Below, piece by piece: positions 1 through 9,500 of a stretch of DNA of 20,053 bases. The translations under genes and the position numbers were made by a program. Origin of the DNA: a virus. Location: positions 1 through 20,053 of IMG/VR virus record IMGVR_UViG_3300020056_000212; one strand, 5' to 3'. Under the pieces are notes generated by a model. The model saw nothing but the letters and a program-made list of their open reading frames with translations, did not search any database and was not told the DNA's origin. Numbering within the stretch: the stretch's first letter is position 1; the number at the start of each line of letters is the position of its first letter.

Positions 1-3000
1 TATTGAGTTGATGCCAGGATCGTTCACATTCACATGTGGTTCTGACAACAACCTACAAGAGATCTCCCATCCACGTCCTTCAGATCCACCATATCGCACA
101 CCACTGCCAATTACTGCAGTTCCAGACATCAACACAATTCAAGTACAAGTTGGTGTTGGTACTGGTGGTATTCACACATTCATCCGTTGTGCAGACAATG
201 CAGTGGGTGTAATGACTGCGAATGTTGATGAAGTAAATGCTGCTGCAACACTGCAGAAAAACCGTGACTTCCTTGCAAACGAGACAGTTGGTTATCTTGC
301 GAATACTTACTTTATCTACGACTCAGAAAAGTGCGAAAGAGATACAGGATACATCATTGATGCAGTTAAACGTGACGTTCTAACTGGTTCAAACTACAAC
401 GCAGTATTCAATGGACTTGCGTATCGTTCTGGTACAGTAGGTGCAGACAATGTTGTTAACGAACAGTTGACTGAGACTGTCGGTGCATATACATGGTTGA
501 AACAACAGGTCGCCGTATCCCTATCTGGTACTTCACTAACTCGTTCTAATGATGCATTCGATGAAATCATCGATATCATCACAAATGGTTCGGGCGCTGC
601 AGCTACAATTAACTTCGGTGACTCTTATGTTTCTAATGATGCACTGAATACTCGTGGTATTCTTCAGTCTAACAAAGCATTCCTACAAGCTGAAATCACT
701 GCATGGATTACTGCGAACTACCCATCTCTAACTTACGATGCTGCGAAGTGTGAGAGAGATGTTGGTTACCTAGTTGACTCTGCATCATTTGACATCCAAC
801 ATGGTTCGAATGTTGCGTCTATTAACAACGCAAGAATTTATTTCGAAAATGCGGTTTCTATTCTTCCTGCAGATCAAAGAGCAATCACTGCAGAAGCGTT
901 CATGCATATCGCAAGTGTTGCGAAGAAACTTGCACGTAATGAGACTGTTACTCCTACAACTGGTAACGTAGAAACTCCTGTAACATGGACTAATGTAGAA
1001 TATACACCAATTGATGTAAACTACAATCCAGTATCTGGTATCATGAATATCGATCTTGGTGCAACTCACTCATTCTCAAATGGTGATTACATCATCTTTG
1101 ATCCTGAGTCAATCACATTGTCTTGTGGTTCGCCTGCACAAAATATCGTTCATCCTCGTACAACAGATCCTGCGTATGAAAAACCAATTAAGGTTCTTGC
1201 ATCAACTGCAAATACTATTACGTTGGATGTTGGTGATGCAAATGGTTATCAAGAAGAACATACATTTGTTTCTGCAACTGCAGGAGCGGTTAAGAAATAC
1301 TTCTCTGACTTCATGAGTCAACGTGTAGAAGACTTGATCAACATCGTATCTGATGCAATTGAACTAGATGCGCCTGTATATCCAAACCCAGTTGAACCAA
1401 ATGATGTTGGTACAGAATTCTATCAAACATCTGCAAAAGGAACCATCGTTGGTGGTGGATCCACTGCACGTGAAGGTGTTGTAAAAGGCGGATCTGGTGG
1501 TGTCGAAGGTGCACAGTCGGGTCTATTGTCCTACAATGTTGGTGGACCAGAAATGGAAGACCCAACTGATAAGTTCTCTCCATTTGAATTTGGACCAGGC
1601 GAGACTGGTTATGCTTCTGAATTCCAAGTTGCAACTGGTATCATCAACGGTTTGACAGAAAAACTACAGACAGAAATTACAACATACATCAACGAACAAT
1701 ATAACGGTATTGGTTTCGTAGAATCAAAATGTATTCGTGACAGTGGATATCTGATTGATGCGATCACTGAAGATCTTCTGTATGGTGGAAATGAAGCAAC
1801 AATCAAAGCTGCACAAGCATACTTCATTAACTCTATCAACCTACTACCAGATTATCAGTACGATGCAACTAAGGCTGCGTTTGATCACCTTGCGGTGTCT
1901 GCAGAAAAAGTTGCACTTGAACAAACTGTTATTCCACACTTCAAACAGTCTTTCACTCCAACTGATGTTGTATATGACGCAAACAATGGTGTTATGGAAG
2001 TTACTGTTGGATCTCACGATCTTGAAGTTGGTGATTTTGTCTGGTTTGAAGAAGAGTCAATCACATTCTCTTGCGCAAACACAGACACTCTTGTAGTAAC
2101 AAACATCTCGCATCCTCGTGCTGCGGGTGGTGCAGGTACACCTGATTATGCATTCGAACGTCCAATCAAGGTTACTCAGACAACTGCAACCACATTCACT
2201 GTAACAGGGTTCACAATTCCAAATGGTTACACTGGATCTCATACATTCGTAAGTGCGGATGCTGATGCAGTTAAACAAGTTACTAAAAACTTCTTGAAAC
2301 AAGACAAGACTGGAACTGCAACATCTGTAAGTGTCGGACAACGCATTGAAGATCTTATTAAGATTATATCTGGTGTTGTAGATGATCGTACAGATGAAAA
2401 CATTCCTGCAATTTCTGGTGCACCTGAGTATACACCTCTACGTACATTCGCACGTGATCAGATCCATGCAAACCGTAAGTTCTTGATCGAAGAAGTTGTT
2501 GCATATCTAAACGACAGATACTTCACATACGATGGTGACAAGTGTTTCCGTGACACTGGATTTATTCTAGATGCGGTTAAACAGTCTGGTTCTATTGCCG
2601 GTGCACAACCATTGATTCAAGTTGGTCTTGCATATGTAAGTGGTACAACTGGTGCAAATGAAGTCAAGTGGGCACAGTTAAGTGAGATGGTTGGCGGTCT
2701 GCGTTATATCAGAGATCAACTTGTAGAAGCTGCAAGAACTGAAGAGATTGCACTGTCTCCATATGATGACACATATATTGTAGAAAATAACATCAAAGCG
2801 AACTTTGATACGATCATCGCAATTATGACTGGTGAAGTGTCTAACCCAGTTCCAGTATGGCCATCAGTCCTACAGGGTGGTGATCCAGATGGAGTAAATG
2901 CAAGAATTATTCTACAAAATAACAGAACATTCTTACAAGCAGAAGCTCTTGCATGGTTGGCATTGAACCATCCTTCATTGACTTTTGATACTGCTAAGTG

Positions 3001-4036
3001 TACAAGAGATGTCGGTTACTTCGTAGACGCAGTTTCTTGGGATATCTCACAAGGTGGTAACCAGTCTTCTGTAAACACTGCGAGACTATACTTTGAGAAT
3101 GCAGTAAGTGTTCTTCCTGTAGATCAACGTGAACCAACAAGAGGCGTATTCAACCGTCTTTCAGAAATCGCAGATGAGATCGTTCAAAACATTGCAGTAA
3201 CTAAGACTTCTGGTAACGCACAGAACCAAGACACAACAACCACTGCAGCGAATGCTGTAACAGGTGCACGTGTGAGTTCTTTGATGTCTATCGTAGTAGA
3301 TGCGATTGATGAAAACGATATTGACAAACTACCTACAGTCGTAGACAACTATGCATTCGCAATTGCTAATAACCCACAAGATAAGAGAATGTATGATCTT
3401 ATCACTAAGAAACAGGGTGCAATGCAGGGTGCAATTTTGAACCACATTGCAGAAGAGTACAACGGTCTTGCATATAACGAAACTAAGTGTCGTCGTGATC
3501 TAGGTCATATCATCGATGGTATTGCGCACGATATGCAATACGATGGTAACTCTGCAACTCATAAAAATGCACTTGCATACTTCGAAAATGCAATCAATGT
3601 TCTTCCAATGTCACAACGCAAACCAACACGTGAAGCGTTCAAACATCTTGGAGAAACAATTGAAACCATTTTGATGAGAGTAGATGTCGAACCAACTATT
3701 CAGAAGTTGACAAGATTTACTCCAACTACTGCAACATACAACCCTGCAACTGGTGTGTTTGTCGCAACTATTGGTACACACCAATTGAAAGTTGGTGATG
3801 CAATTATGTTTGCACCAGAATCGATCACATTCTCTTGTGGTGTTGCACCTGCAGGTGCTACAGTGAACATTTCACACCCACGTGCGACAGATCCGTTCTT
3901 CAATAAACCAGTAGTAATTACTGCAGTTGATGCAACTACAATCACTATGAATGTTGGTGCTGCAACCAACTATACTGGGGTTCATACATTTGTATCTGCA
4001 CAGTACGATGCGATTGTTCATGTAGAAGGTAACTTT
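1..4036 (+). repeat. Module A repeats (four beta-rich copies in the giant structural protein)
   Basis: Four diverged copies of a module of roughly 100 to 115 residues lie at about 1-214 (beginning cut off), 1001-1303, 1952-2296 and 3716-4036. The order of conserved elements is Y-x-x-x-x-G-V/I-M, then H-x-L-x-V-G-D, then E-S-I-T-F-S-C, then H-P-R-A-x-D-P, then P-I-x-V-T and a strand ending in H-T-F-V-S-A. Copy 3 has a small insertion after HPR (A-A-G-G-A-G-T-P-D-Y). The alternation of polar and hydrophobic residues suggests a beta sandwich, which is an inference. Each copy has one cysteine at the same place. Confidence 0.75.
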
Positions 4037-6046
4037 ATCCATCAAGATAAACGTCATCTACCTGCAGTATATCCAGAACGTGCGGATCTTAAGGGTGAAG
4101 CAATGAAACTTGCAAACATGATTGCGGATGCTGCAGATGATGTAGATCCATCCAAGATCCCCGCAAGAGTTGCACCAGATACTTCTTGGACTCCACAGAA
4201 CTATATTGCATCTAAAACATTGATCCAAGACGAATCAGAAACTCTTTCCAAACATGTTATTGAATATGTTGGACGTGAGTGGAATGGATTGTCCTTCCCA
4301 CGTGCTAAGTGTCGTCGTGACATGGGCTTCTTGGTTGATGCTGCATCACATGATGTTCAGTACGAAACAAACTATGCATCTCGAATTGCTGCGCAAATTT
4401 ACTTTGAAAATGGCGTCAGTGTCCTTCCTGTAGATACTCGCAGACAGACTGCAGATGTTTATCGCACAATGAAATTGTTGATGTCTGATATCGTTCAAGA
4501 GATCGATACAACTAACACAACAATCACTTCTACTGCACAAGACATCTCAGGTACACCTGCGACTGCAACAGAAGGTGCAGAAGTTGTATCTCTGATTGGT
4601 ATCGTAGAAGATGTGATCCGTGAAGATAGTCTTGCCCCAATCCCAACACTGCAGTCTCCAAATACTGCATGGGTTGACAGTGAAGTAGTAACTGCATTTG
4701 GTGAGATTGAAGACAATACAGTTCAACTTGCAGATGACATGATCCACTTCATCAACACTGAGTTTGATGTACTTGACTATAACAAGTCTAAGTGTCGTCG
4801 TGATGTTGGTTATCTGGTAGATGCATTCTCTTATGACTTGAACTACGGTGGTAACACTGCATCTCGTTGGAACGCAGAGTTCTACTTCTGGAACTCAGTA
4901 TATCGTATCCCAGAAGATCAACGTGTTGCAACTGCGAAGTCTTATCGTCATCTTGGTAAGATTTGTGCAGATATTGTTCAAGGTAAGTATGATGGTCAAA
5001 AAATTAAGTCTGAAACTGCGACTGAGGTCGAAGCAGCAAAAGTTGTCGGACTTGCAAATATGTTCTATCTAACTCAGATAAATAAAGATACAAAAGAACT
5101 ACAAAAACTTGATGAACCAGATTATGGTTGGGTTCAAAAACCCTTTAGAGATGCAGCAGATATCTTGCTATCAAAACGTGGTCCTTTGCAGTATGATGTT
5201 GTTAGATTTGTTAATGCAGAATATAAATTTGTTGACATTAACTTGACTAGACGTGATGCGGGCAACTTGTTGCAGACGATTGTGAATGATGTTAAATTCG
5301 TTAATCCGAATACAGGTCAGAGAGGGTCTACAAAAGCGACTAGAACATTCTCGCAGTCTCTATTTGACCAAAAAGGACAACACGTGTTCCCAGTATTCAA
5401 CCCACAGACACAAGGGTTGATCTTCAAAGGAACAGTCCCAAGTATTTCTGCTCGTAATGATTTGCAGACTAATCCAAATGTGACCTTGAAAAAGAATCAC
5501 GCATATATTGTTTCTGATGATGTAAATATCAACTTCTACGCAGGAACTATATACTATTGGAATGGAAGTGCATGGGTTGATGATGGTCCAAACAATACGG
5601 ATCTTCTATATGCGTTCTACGCATCATGGGATAAGATGAGAGACTTTATTATTGCGAACTATTCACCAGATGCAGAGCATAGTGCAATGATTACGCTTCT
5701 ATTTGATGAATGTCTGAAAGACAACGTCTTGAAACCAGATGTGTTGACATTCGGTTCACTTGTTGAATCAATTGCGCACCAGTTTAACGGTGGTGCTGCA
5801 GGTGTTAACAGAACTGCGTTGCCACTGAACTTTAGAAACCTTGGTCCTGCGACTTCTGCGATTTCTTCGGTTCTTTCAGAAGACGGTGGACGTGTAAGAT
5901 GGTCGGGTGCTGATGAATTGAACAACCAGTACTTCGCAAGAGGTTTGAGAATTAACGGTAGAACAGGTCGAATTGAAGGTAGACCATTTACCTCTTCGGT
6001 TCGTAAACTCGCAAGACGTGCTTCGAACTCTAGAGCCGTAGTATAA
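1..6046 (+). CDS. Giant modular virion structural protein, 5'-truncated by window edge
   Basis: The reading frame is open from base 2 to the TAA at 6044-6046, about 2014 residues. The ATG at 11 is not a credible start, because the codons at its left (I-E-L) continue a repeat module whose other copies are complete (compare W-F-E-E-E-S-I-T-F-S-C near 2042-2075). Two module families are visible: a beta-rich module A with the signature 'ESITFSC...HPR..DP...HTFVSA' (four copies) and a helical-looking module B with 'KC.RD.GY.VDA...D...GGN...YF.N.V..LP..QR' (eight clear copies and one degenerate). Between them recur short helices of the type 'V..LI.IV.D.I'. The last 240 residues lack repeats and end in a basic tail (VRKLARRASNSRAVV). 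Proteins with these signatures recur among large unassigned structural proteins of T4-like marine phages (recalled, not searched). A baseplate or tail role is inferred from the fibre genes downstream. Confidence 0.8.
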   Translation, partial: IELMPGSFTFTCGSDNNLQEISHPRPSDPPYRTPLPITAVPDINTIQVQVGVGTGGIHTFIRCADNAVGVMTANVDEVNAAATLQKNRDFLANETVGYLANTYFIYDSEKCERDTGYIIDAVKRDVLTGSNYNAVFNGLAYRSGTVGADNVVNEQLTETVGAYTWLKQQVAVSLSGTSLTRSNDAFDEIIDIITNGSGAAATINFGDSYVSNDALNTRGILQSNKAFLQAEITAWITANYPSLTYDAAKCERDVGYLVDSASFDIQHGSNVASINNARIYFENAVSILPADQRAITAEAFMHIASVAKKLARNETVTPTTGNVETPVTWTNVEYTPIDVNYNPVSGIMNIDLGATHSFSNGDYIIFDPESITLSCGSPAQNIVHPRTTDPAYEKPIKVLASTANTITLDVGDANGYQEEHTFVSATAGAVKKYFSDFMSQRVEDLINIVSDAIELDAPVYPNPVEPNDVGTEFYQTSAKGTIVGGGSTAREGVVKGGSGGVEGAQSGLLSYNVGGPEMEDPTDKFSPFEFGPGETGYASEFQVATGIINGLTEKLQTEITTYINEQYNGIGFVESKCIRDSGYLIDAITEDLLYGGNEATIKAAQAYFINSINLLPDYQYDATKAAFDHLAVSAEKVALEQTVIPHFKQSFTPTDVVYDANNGVMEVTVGSHDLEVGDFVWFEEESITFSCANTDTLVVTNISHPRAAGGAGTPDYAFERPIKVTQTTATTFTVTGFTIPNGYTGSHTFVSADADAVKQVTKNFLKQDKTGTATSVSVGQRIEDLIKIISGVVDDRTDENIPAISGAPEYTPLRTFARDQIHANRKFLIEEVVAYLNDRYFTYDGDKCFRDTGFILDAVKQSGSIAGAQPLIQVGLAYVSGTTGANEVKWAQLSEMVGGLRYIRDQLVEAARTEEIALSPYDDTYIVENNIKANFDTIIAIMTGEVSNPVPVWPSVLQGGDPDGVNARIILQNNRTFLQAEALAWLALNHPSLTFDTAKCTRDVGYFVDAVSWDISQGGNQSSVNTARLYFENAVSVLPVDQREPTRGVFNRLSEIADEIVQNIAVTKTSGNAQNQDTTTTAANAVTGARVSSLMSIVVDAIDENDIDKLPTVVDNYAFAIANNPQDKRMYDLITKKQGAMQGAILNHIAEEYNGLAYNETKCRRDLGHIIDGIAHDMQYDGNSATHKNALAYFENAINVLPMSQRKPTREAFKHLGETIETILMRVDVEPTIQKLTRFTPTTATYNPATGVFVATIGTHQLKVGDAIMFAPESITFSCGVAPAGATVNISHPRATDPFFNKPVVITAVDATTITMNVGAATNYTGVHTFVSAQYDAIVHVEGNFIHQDKRHLPAVYPERADLKGEAMKLANMIADAADDVDPSKIPARVAPDTSWTPQNYIASKTLIQDESETLSKHVIEYVGREWNGLSFPRAKCRRDMGFLVDAASHDVQYETNYASRIAAQIYFENGVSVLPVDTRRQTADVYRTMKLLMSDIVQEIDTTNTTITSTAQDISGTPATATEGAEVVSLIGIVEDVIREDSLAPIPTLQSPNTAWVDSEVVTAFGEIEDNTVQLADDMIHFINTEFDVLDYNKSKCRRDVGYLVDAFSYDLNYGGNTASRWNAEFYFWNSVYRIPEDQRVATAKSYRHLGKICADIVQGKYDGQKIKSETATEVEAAKVVGLANMFYLTQINKDTKELQKLDEPDYGWVQKPFRDAADILLSKRGPLQYDVVRFVNAEYKFVDINLTRRDAGNLLQTIVNDVKFVNPNTGQRGSTKATRTFSQSLFDQKGQHVFPVFNPQTQGLIFKGTVPSISARNDLQTNPNVTLKKNHAYIVSDDVNINFYAGTIYYWNGSAWVDDGPNNTDLLYAFYASWDKMRDFIIANYSPDAEHSAMITLLFDECLKDNVLKPDVLTFGSLVESIAHQFNGGAAGVNRTALPLNFRNLGPATSAISSVLSEDGGRVRWSGADELNNQYFARGLRINGRTGRIEGRPFTSSVRKLARRASNSRAVV
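260..5310 (+). repeat. Module B repeats (KC-RD-GY helical units in the giant structural protein)
   Basis: The K-C-x-R-D codons begin at 329, 746, 1727, 2540, 2996, 3485, 4307 and 4790. A ninth copy reads L-T-R-R-D near 5243 and has lost the cysteine. Each signature follows a helix of the form 'N..FL..E...Y' plus an aromatic loop, and most are followed by 'YF.N.V..LP.DQR..T..AF.HL', so a full unit is roughly 140-160 residues. Spacing is 417-489 bp where two B units adjoin and 813-981 bp in the other three intervals. In two of those three intervals an A module lies between the signatures. These sizes suggest duplication of both B alone and an A+B cassette. Confidence 0.75.
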
Positions 6047-6056
6047 AAGGAAAGAG
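6047..6056 (+). promoter_or_regulatory. Ribosome binding site
   Basis: The purine tract AAGGAAAGAG directly follows the stop codon of the giant protein and lies 2 bases before the ATG at 6059. Its AAGGA core has conventional spacing to that ATG and supports it as the start. Confidence 0.7.
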
Positions 6057-6058
6057 AA

Positions 6059-6514
6059 ATGTCATTTACACAATATGAAGATGCAAATACTGGTATAACA
6101 GTCATTGTTACCTCTCAGGCGCCCGATGCGTATCCTATTGGTTTCAATAAAGTTTTGACAACGGAATATTTTCCGATTATAACTGTGCCTCAATTTAGAG
6201 TTCCCGAACTTGTGTTTGGTGGTTCTGAAACTATTGAGCCAGGGATTGGGGAAGTTATTTCCCCTCTCATTTTAACCAACACTAGTGCAAATACGGTTTC
6301 AGTTGATGTGCAAATTTACAGATATGATAATTCATTAACATTTGATCTAATTAAACAATTACCAGTGCCCTCATACGATACTATTCCGATTCCTATCAAT
6401 GGTCAATTCTTTGCATCTGGTGATTTGTTACAAGCCAGGTGTAGTGCAAACCTTGCAATTACTGCAACTTTGTCATATACGATAGGTCAATCGGAGGAAT
6501 ACGATGTCGACTAG
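6059..6514 (+). CDS. Small beta-rich virion protein, unassigned
   Basis: This encodes 151 residues, starting 12 bases after the upstream stop behind a good Shine-Dalgarno tract. No signal peptide or membrane segment is visible. The second half has alternating hydrophobic strands with 'SPLILTNTSANTVSVDVQIY', then a proline-rich turn ('PIPINGQFF'), then 'SGDLLQARCSANLAITATLSY'. This order (neutral strand, 'G..L.SGD.L.A..S....V..T.SY') resembles a family of small beta-sandwich proteins found in tail gene clusters of many phages. I recognise the pattern but cannot name a characterised member. It sits between two virion genes and its last 11 bases overlap the collagen-like gene, so a structural, adaptor or decoration role is likely. 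Function remains inferred. Confidence 0.75.
   Translation: MSFTQYEDANTGITVIVTSQAPDAYPIGFNKVLTTEYFPIITVPQFRVPELVFGGSETIEPGIGEVISPLILTNTSANTVSVDVQIYRYDNSLTFDLIKQLPVPSYDTIPIPINGQFFASGDLLQARCSANLAITATLSYTIGQSEEYDVD
6493..6497 (+). promoter_or_regulatory. Ribosome binding site inside the upstream gene
   Basis: GGAGG lies 6 bases before the ATG at 6504, inside the last codons of the preceding gene. It fixes the start of the collagen-like gene upstream of the previous stop (6512-6514) and suggests translational coupling. Confidence 0.75.
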
Positions 6515-9500
6515 GTTTCGCACTTTTACTGGTCGTGGTTACACGATTGGTAATGGTATCCCACAAGATCCAGCGCAGTTAGATCCTGCTGCATTTAAAG
6601 GTTCGGTAATTTACACGATTACCGACGAAATCCGATATTCGGATGGAACGGCATGGTTGCCAGTTGCAGGTGTGCAAGGGGCTGTTGGCATACAAGGAAA
6701 CCAAGGTACACAAGGTGTTCAAGGTAATTATGGACCAGGCTTCACAATCATTGGTTCTGTACCAGATGTAGATGCGGGCGGTGATCCACAAGCAACTCTT
6801 AATACTGCATTCCCATCCGCAAGTGTTGGTGACGGTGTCATCGATGATGCGGATGAAGAACTTTGGATATATGACGGCGTTAACTGGATTAACATTGGTA
6901 CATTTAGAGGTGTACAAGGTTTTCAAGGCGTACAGGGAACACAAGGTACACAGGGTGACTTAGGTGCAAAGGGTGTACAAGGTTTCCGTGGTTTCCGTGG
7001 ATTCCAAGGTCTTCAGGGCGTTCAAGGTACACAGGGTTTCCAAGGTATCCAAGGTGATAAAGGTAACCAAGGTATTCAAGGCGTACAAGGAACCCAAGGT
7101 TTACAAGGCGATCAAGGCACACAAGGTTTACAGGGTCCTCAAGGCCCACAAGGTTTGCAAGGCGTCCAAGGGACCCAAGGACCACAGGGTACGCAGGGTT
7201 TACAAGGTAATCAAGGTACAGATGGTGCATTCGCAGGTCAGGGTGTACAGGGTCCTCAAGGAACGCAAGGCGTGCAGGGAACGCAAGGCGTTCAAGGTAC
7301 TCAGGGCCCACAAGCATTCCAAGGTGTACAAGGTACACAGGGTTGGCAAGGTGAAGCGATCCAAGGTACGCAAGGCGTTCAAGGTACTCAGGGTCCACAG
7401 GGAACCCAAGGTGTTCAAGGTGTCCAAGGCACACAAGGTGTGCAGGGTCGTCAAGGCCCACAAGGTACGACTGGTATTCAAGGTGCGACTGGTTTACAGG
7501 GCGATGGCGGTTCTCAGGGTGTTCAAGGCGTACAGGGTGTGCAAGGCGTTCAAGGACTTCAAGGTTTTGAAGGTTCTTACGGTGGATTGACATTCCAATG
7601 GGAATTGAACCCAACCTCTGGTAATACATTCCCAGGCGTTGGTAAATTTGGTCTGTCTGAAGGAAACACTCCAAGTGCTGCAAACGTTTATGCAGTTGAC
7701 ACAATTTGGTTTGACGATAAACCTTCTGATAGTAACAGAAGACTAGATGATATCTTCAATTATATTGACAGAAATCCAAGTACTCCAAAAGGTCAACTTG
7801 TTATCAGAACTCCACGTGATACTGCAACAAATGACTTCGAAGTTATTATCTACGAAATTAATGACTGGACATGGGCTCCACCAACTGGATATGAAGATAA
7901 TGGTTGGTTTGATGTTACATTCATCGAAAAATCATTCTTGGGTGCGGGCGGCGCAAACACTAACTCTTGGTTAGATGCGACTGCACGATACGGTGACGAA
8001 GCGATTGTTTCTTTCATTCCCGCTGGTCCAGTAGGCGACACTGGTGTTCAAGGTGAAACTGGTATTCAAGGTTTCCAAGGCATTCAAGGTGTGCAGGGAT
8101 GGCAAGGTATTCAAGGCGTCCAAGGCGTTCAAGGCACACAAGGTTTCCAAGGTGTGCAGGGTCAAGCGATCCAAGGTGTACAAGGTATTCAAGGTGGTCA
8201 GGGCACACAAGGTTTCCAAGGCTTCCAAGGTATTCAGGGACAAGAGGGATCTCGTGTCTTTGAAGTTACCAATGTAGGTAATATTGCATATGAAGTAGAC
8301 GGCGTCAACAATCCAACACTACAATTGTTGAGGGGTTTCACATACACGTTTAACGTCAATGCATCTGGTCACCCATTCTACATCAAAACTGCGCCAGGTA
8401 CTGGTACAGGTAACCAATATACTACTGGTGTAACAAACAACGGTGTTGATGTTGGTCTTATCACATTTAGAGTTCCATACAACGCACCAGACACATTATA
8501 CTATCAATGTTCTAACCATGCGGGTATGGTTGGAATTCTTTCAATTTCTGATTTGGGACCACAAGGACCACAAGGACCGCAAGGAACACAGGGGTTCCAA
8601 GGTATTCAAGGTGATTCTGGCGGATTTGGTGGTGCAACCTTCGATTATACATTCGACGGTTCTGGTACAACTGCAATCAATACTGCAGTCGGTGATATCA
8701 GATTCAACAACGCAACTCCTTCTGCAGTTACAGAAATCTATATTGACGAACGTGACGATAACTTTGCAAACCTAGACAACTATTATGCATCTCTTGATAC
8801 TGTAACAGGTCTTGTCAAGGGTACATTGAAGATCATGCGTAAAGCAGATCCAAACAACTTCTTTGTCTTTGATTACGAAGATATTACTGACAGTACTGGT
8901 TACTGGACATTTGAAGTTAATTACCTAACTGGTAATGGTGCTGCATTCAATGATAACGAAGACATCATAATTACGTTCACACGTGGTGGTTCTACTGGTG
9001 CAGGTGTACAGGGTGCGACTGGTGCAGACGGACTTCAAGGTTCTATTGGCGCACAAGGTATTCAAGGTGTGCAGGGTATTGCACAACAAGGTACACAAGG
9101 TGTTCAAGGTATCCAAGGTGGTTTGGGCACACAAGGTTCAAGTGGGACTGGGGTTCAAGGCCCACAAGGTCCACAGGGTGCTGATGGTTTCCAAGGTAGT
9201 GTTGGTTTCCAAGGTCCTTCTGGTCTAGGATCTCAGGGTGTTGCAGGTTTCCAAGGCGCTCGTGGTTTCCAAGGTGATCTTGGTGGTGCTGGTGCGCAAG
9301 GTGGTCTTGGACCACAAGGTATCCAAGGTGTGCAAGGTTTACAGGGCCCGCAAGGTCCAACCGCACAGGGTGCAGGTGGTTTGCCTGGACCGCCCGGCTC
9401 ACAAGGGGTCCAAGGTCCACAAGGTACATCTGGTTTCCAAGGTGCGACTGGATTTGGTAACCAAGGTAACCAAGGTACTCAGGGTATTCAAGGTGTTCAA

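Noticed and set aside
8-13. TTG and ATG near the left edge as a start of the first gene
   Set aside because: The codons before them continue module A in register (I-E-L-M-P-G-S-F-T-F-T-C matches V-W-F-E-E-E-S-I-T-F-S-C of copy 3), so the gene begins outside the window.
6043-6050. TATAAAAG as a second late promoter
   Set aside because: It overlaps the stop codon of the first gene and matches the octamer at only six positions. Other near matches (for example about 5078 and 17162) are inside coding sequence.
5659-6105. 148-codon open frame on the minus strand crossing a gene junction
   Set aside because: It overlaps two well supported plus-strand genes, lies against the direction of the whole cluster and shows no recognisable domain.
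6964-7590. 208-codon open frame on the plus strand in another phase (and 9238-9846)
   Set aside because: The products are Lys/Val low-complexity shadows of the collagen-like repeats, with no ribosome binding site or family resemblance.
6904-7704. 266-codon open frame on the minus strand
   Set aside because: It is antisense to the Gly-X-Gln repeats. The repeated GGT/CAA codons avoid stops in several frames and give a low-complexity Leu/His/Pro product. The same applies to 9043-9681 minus.
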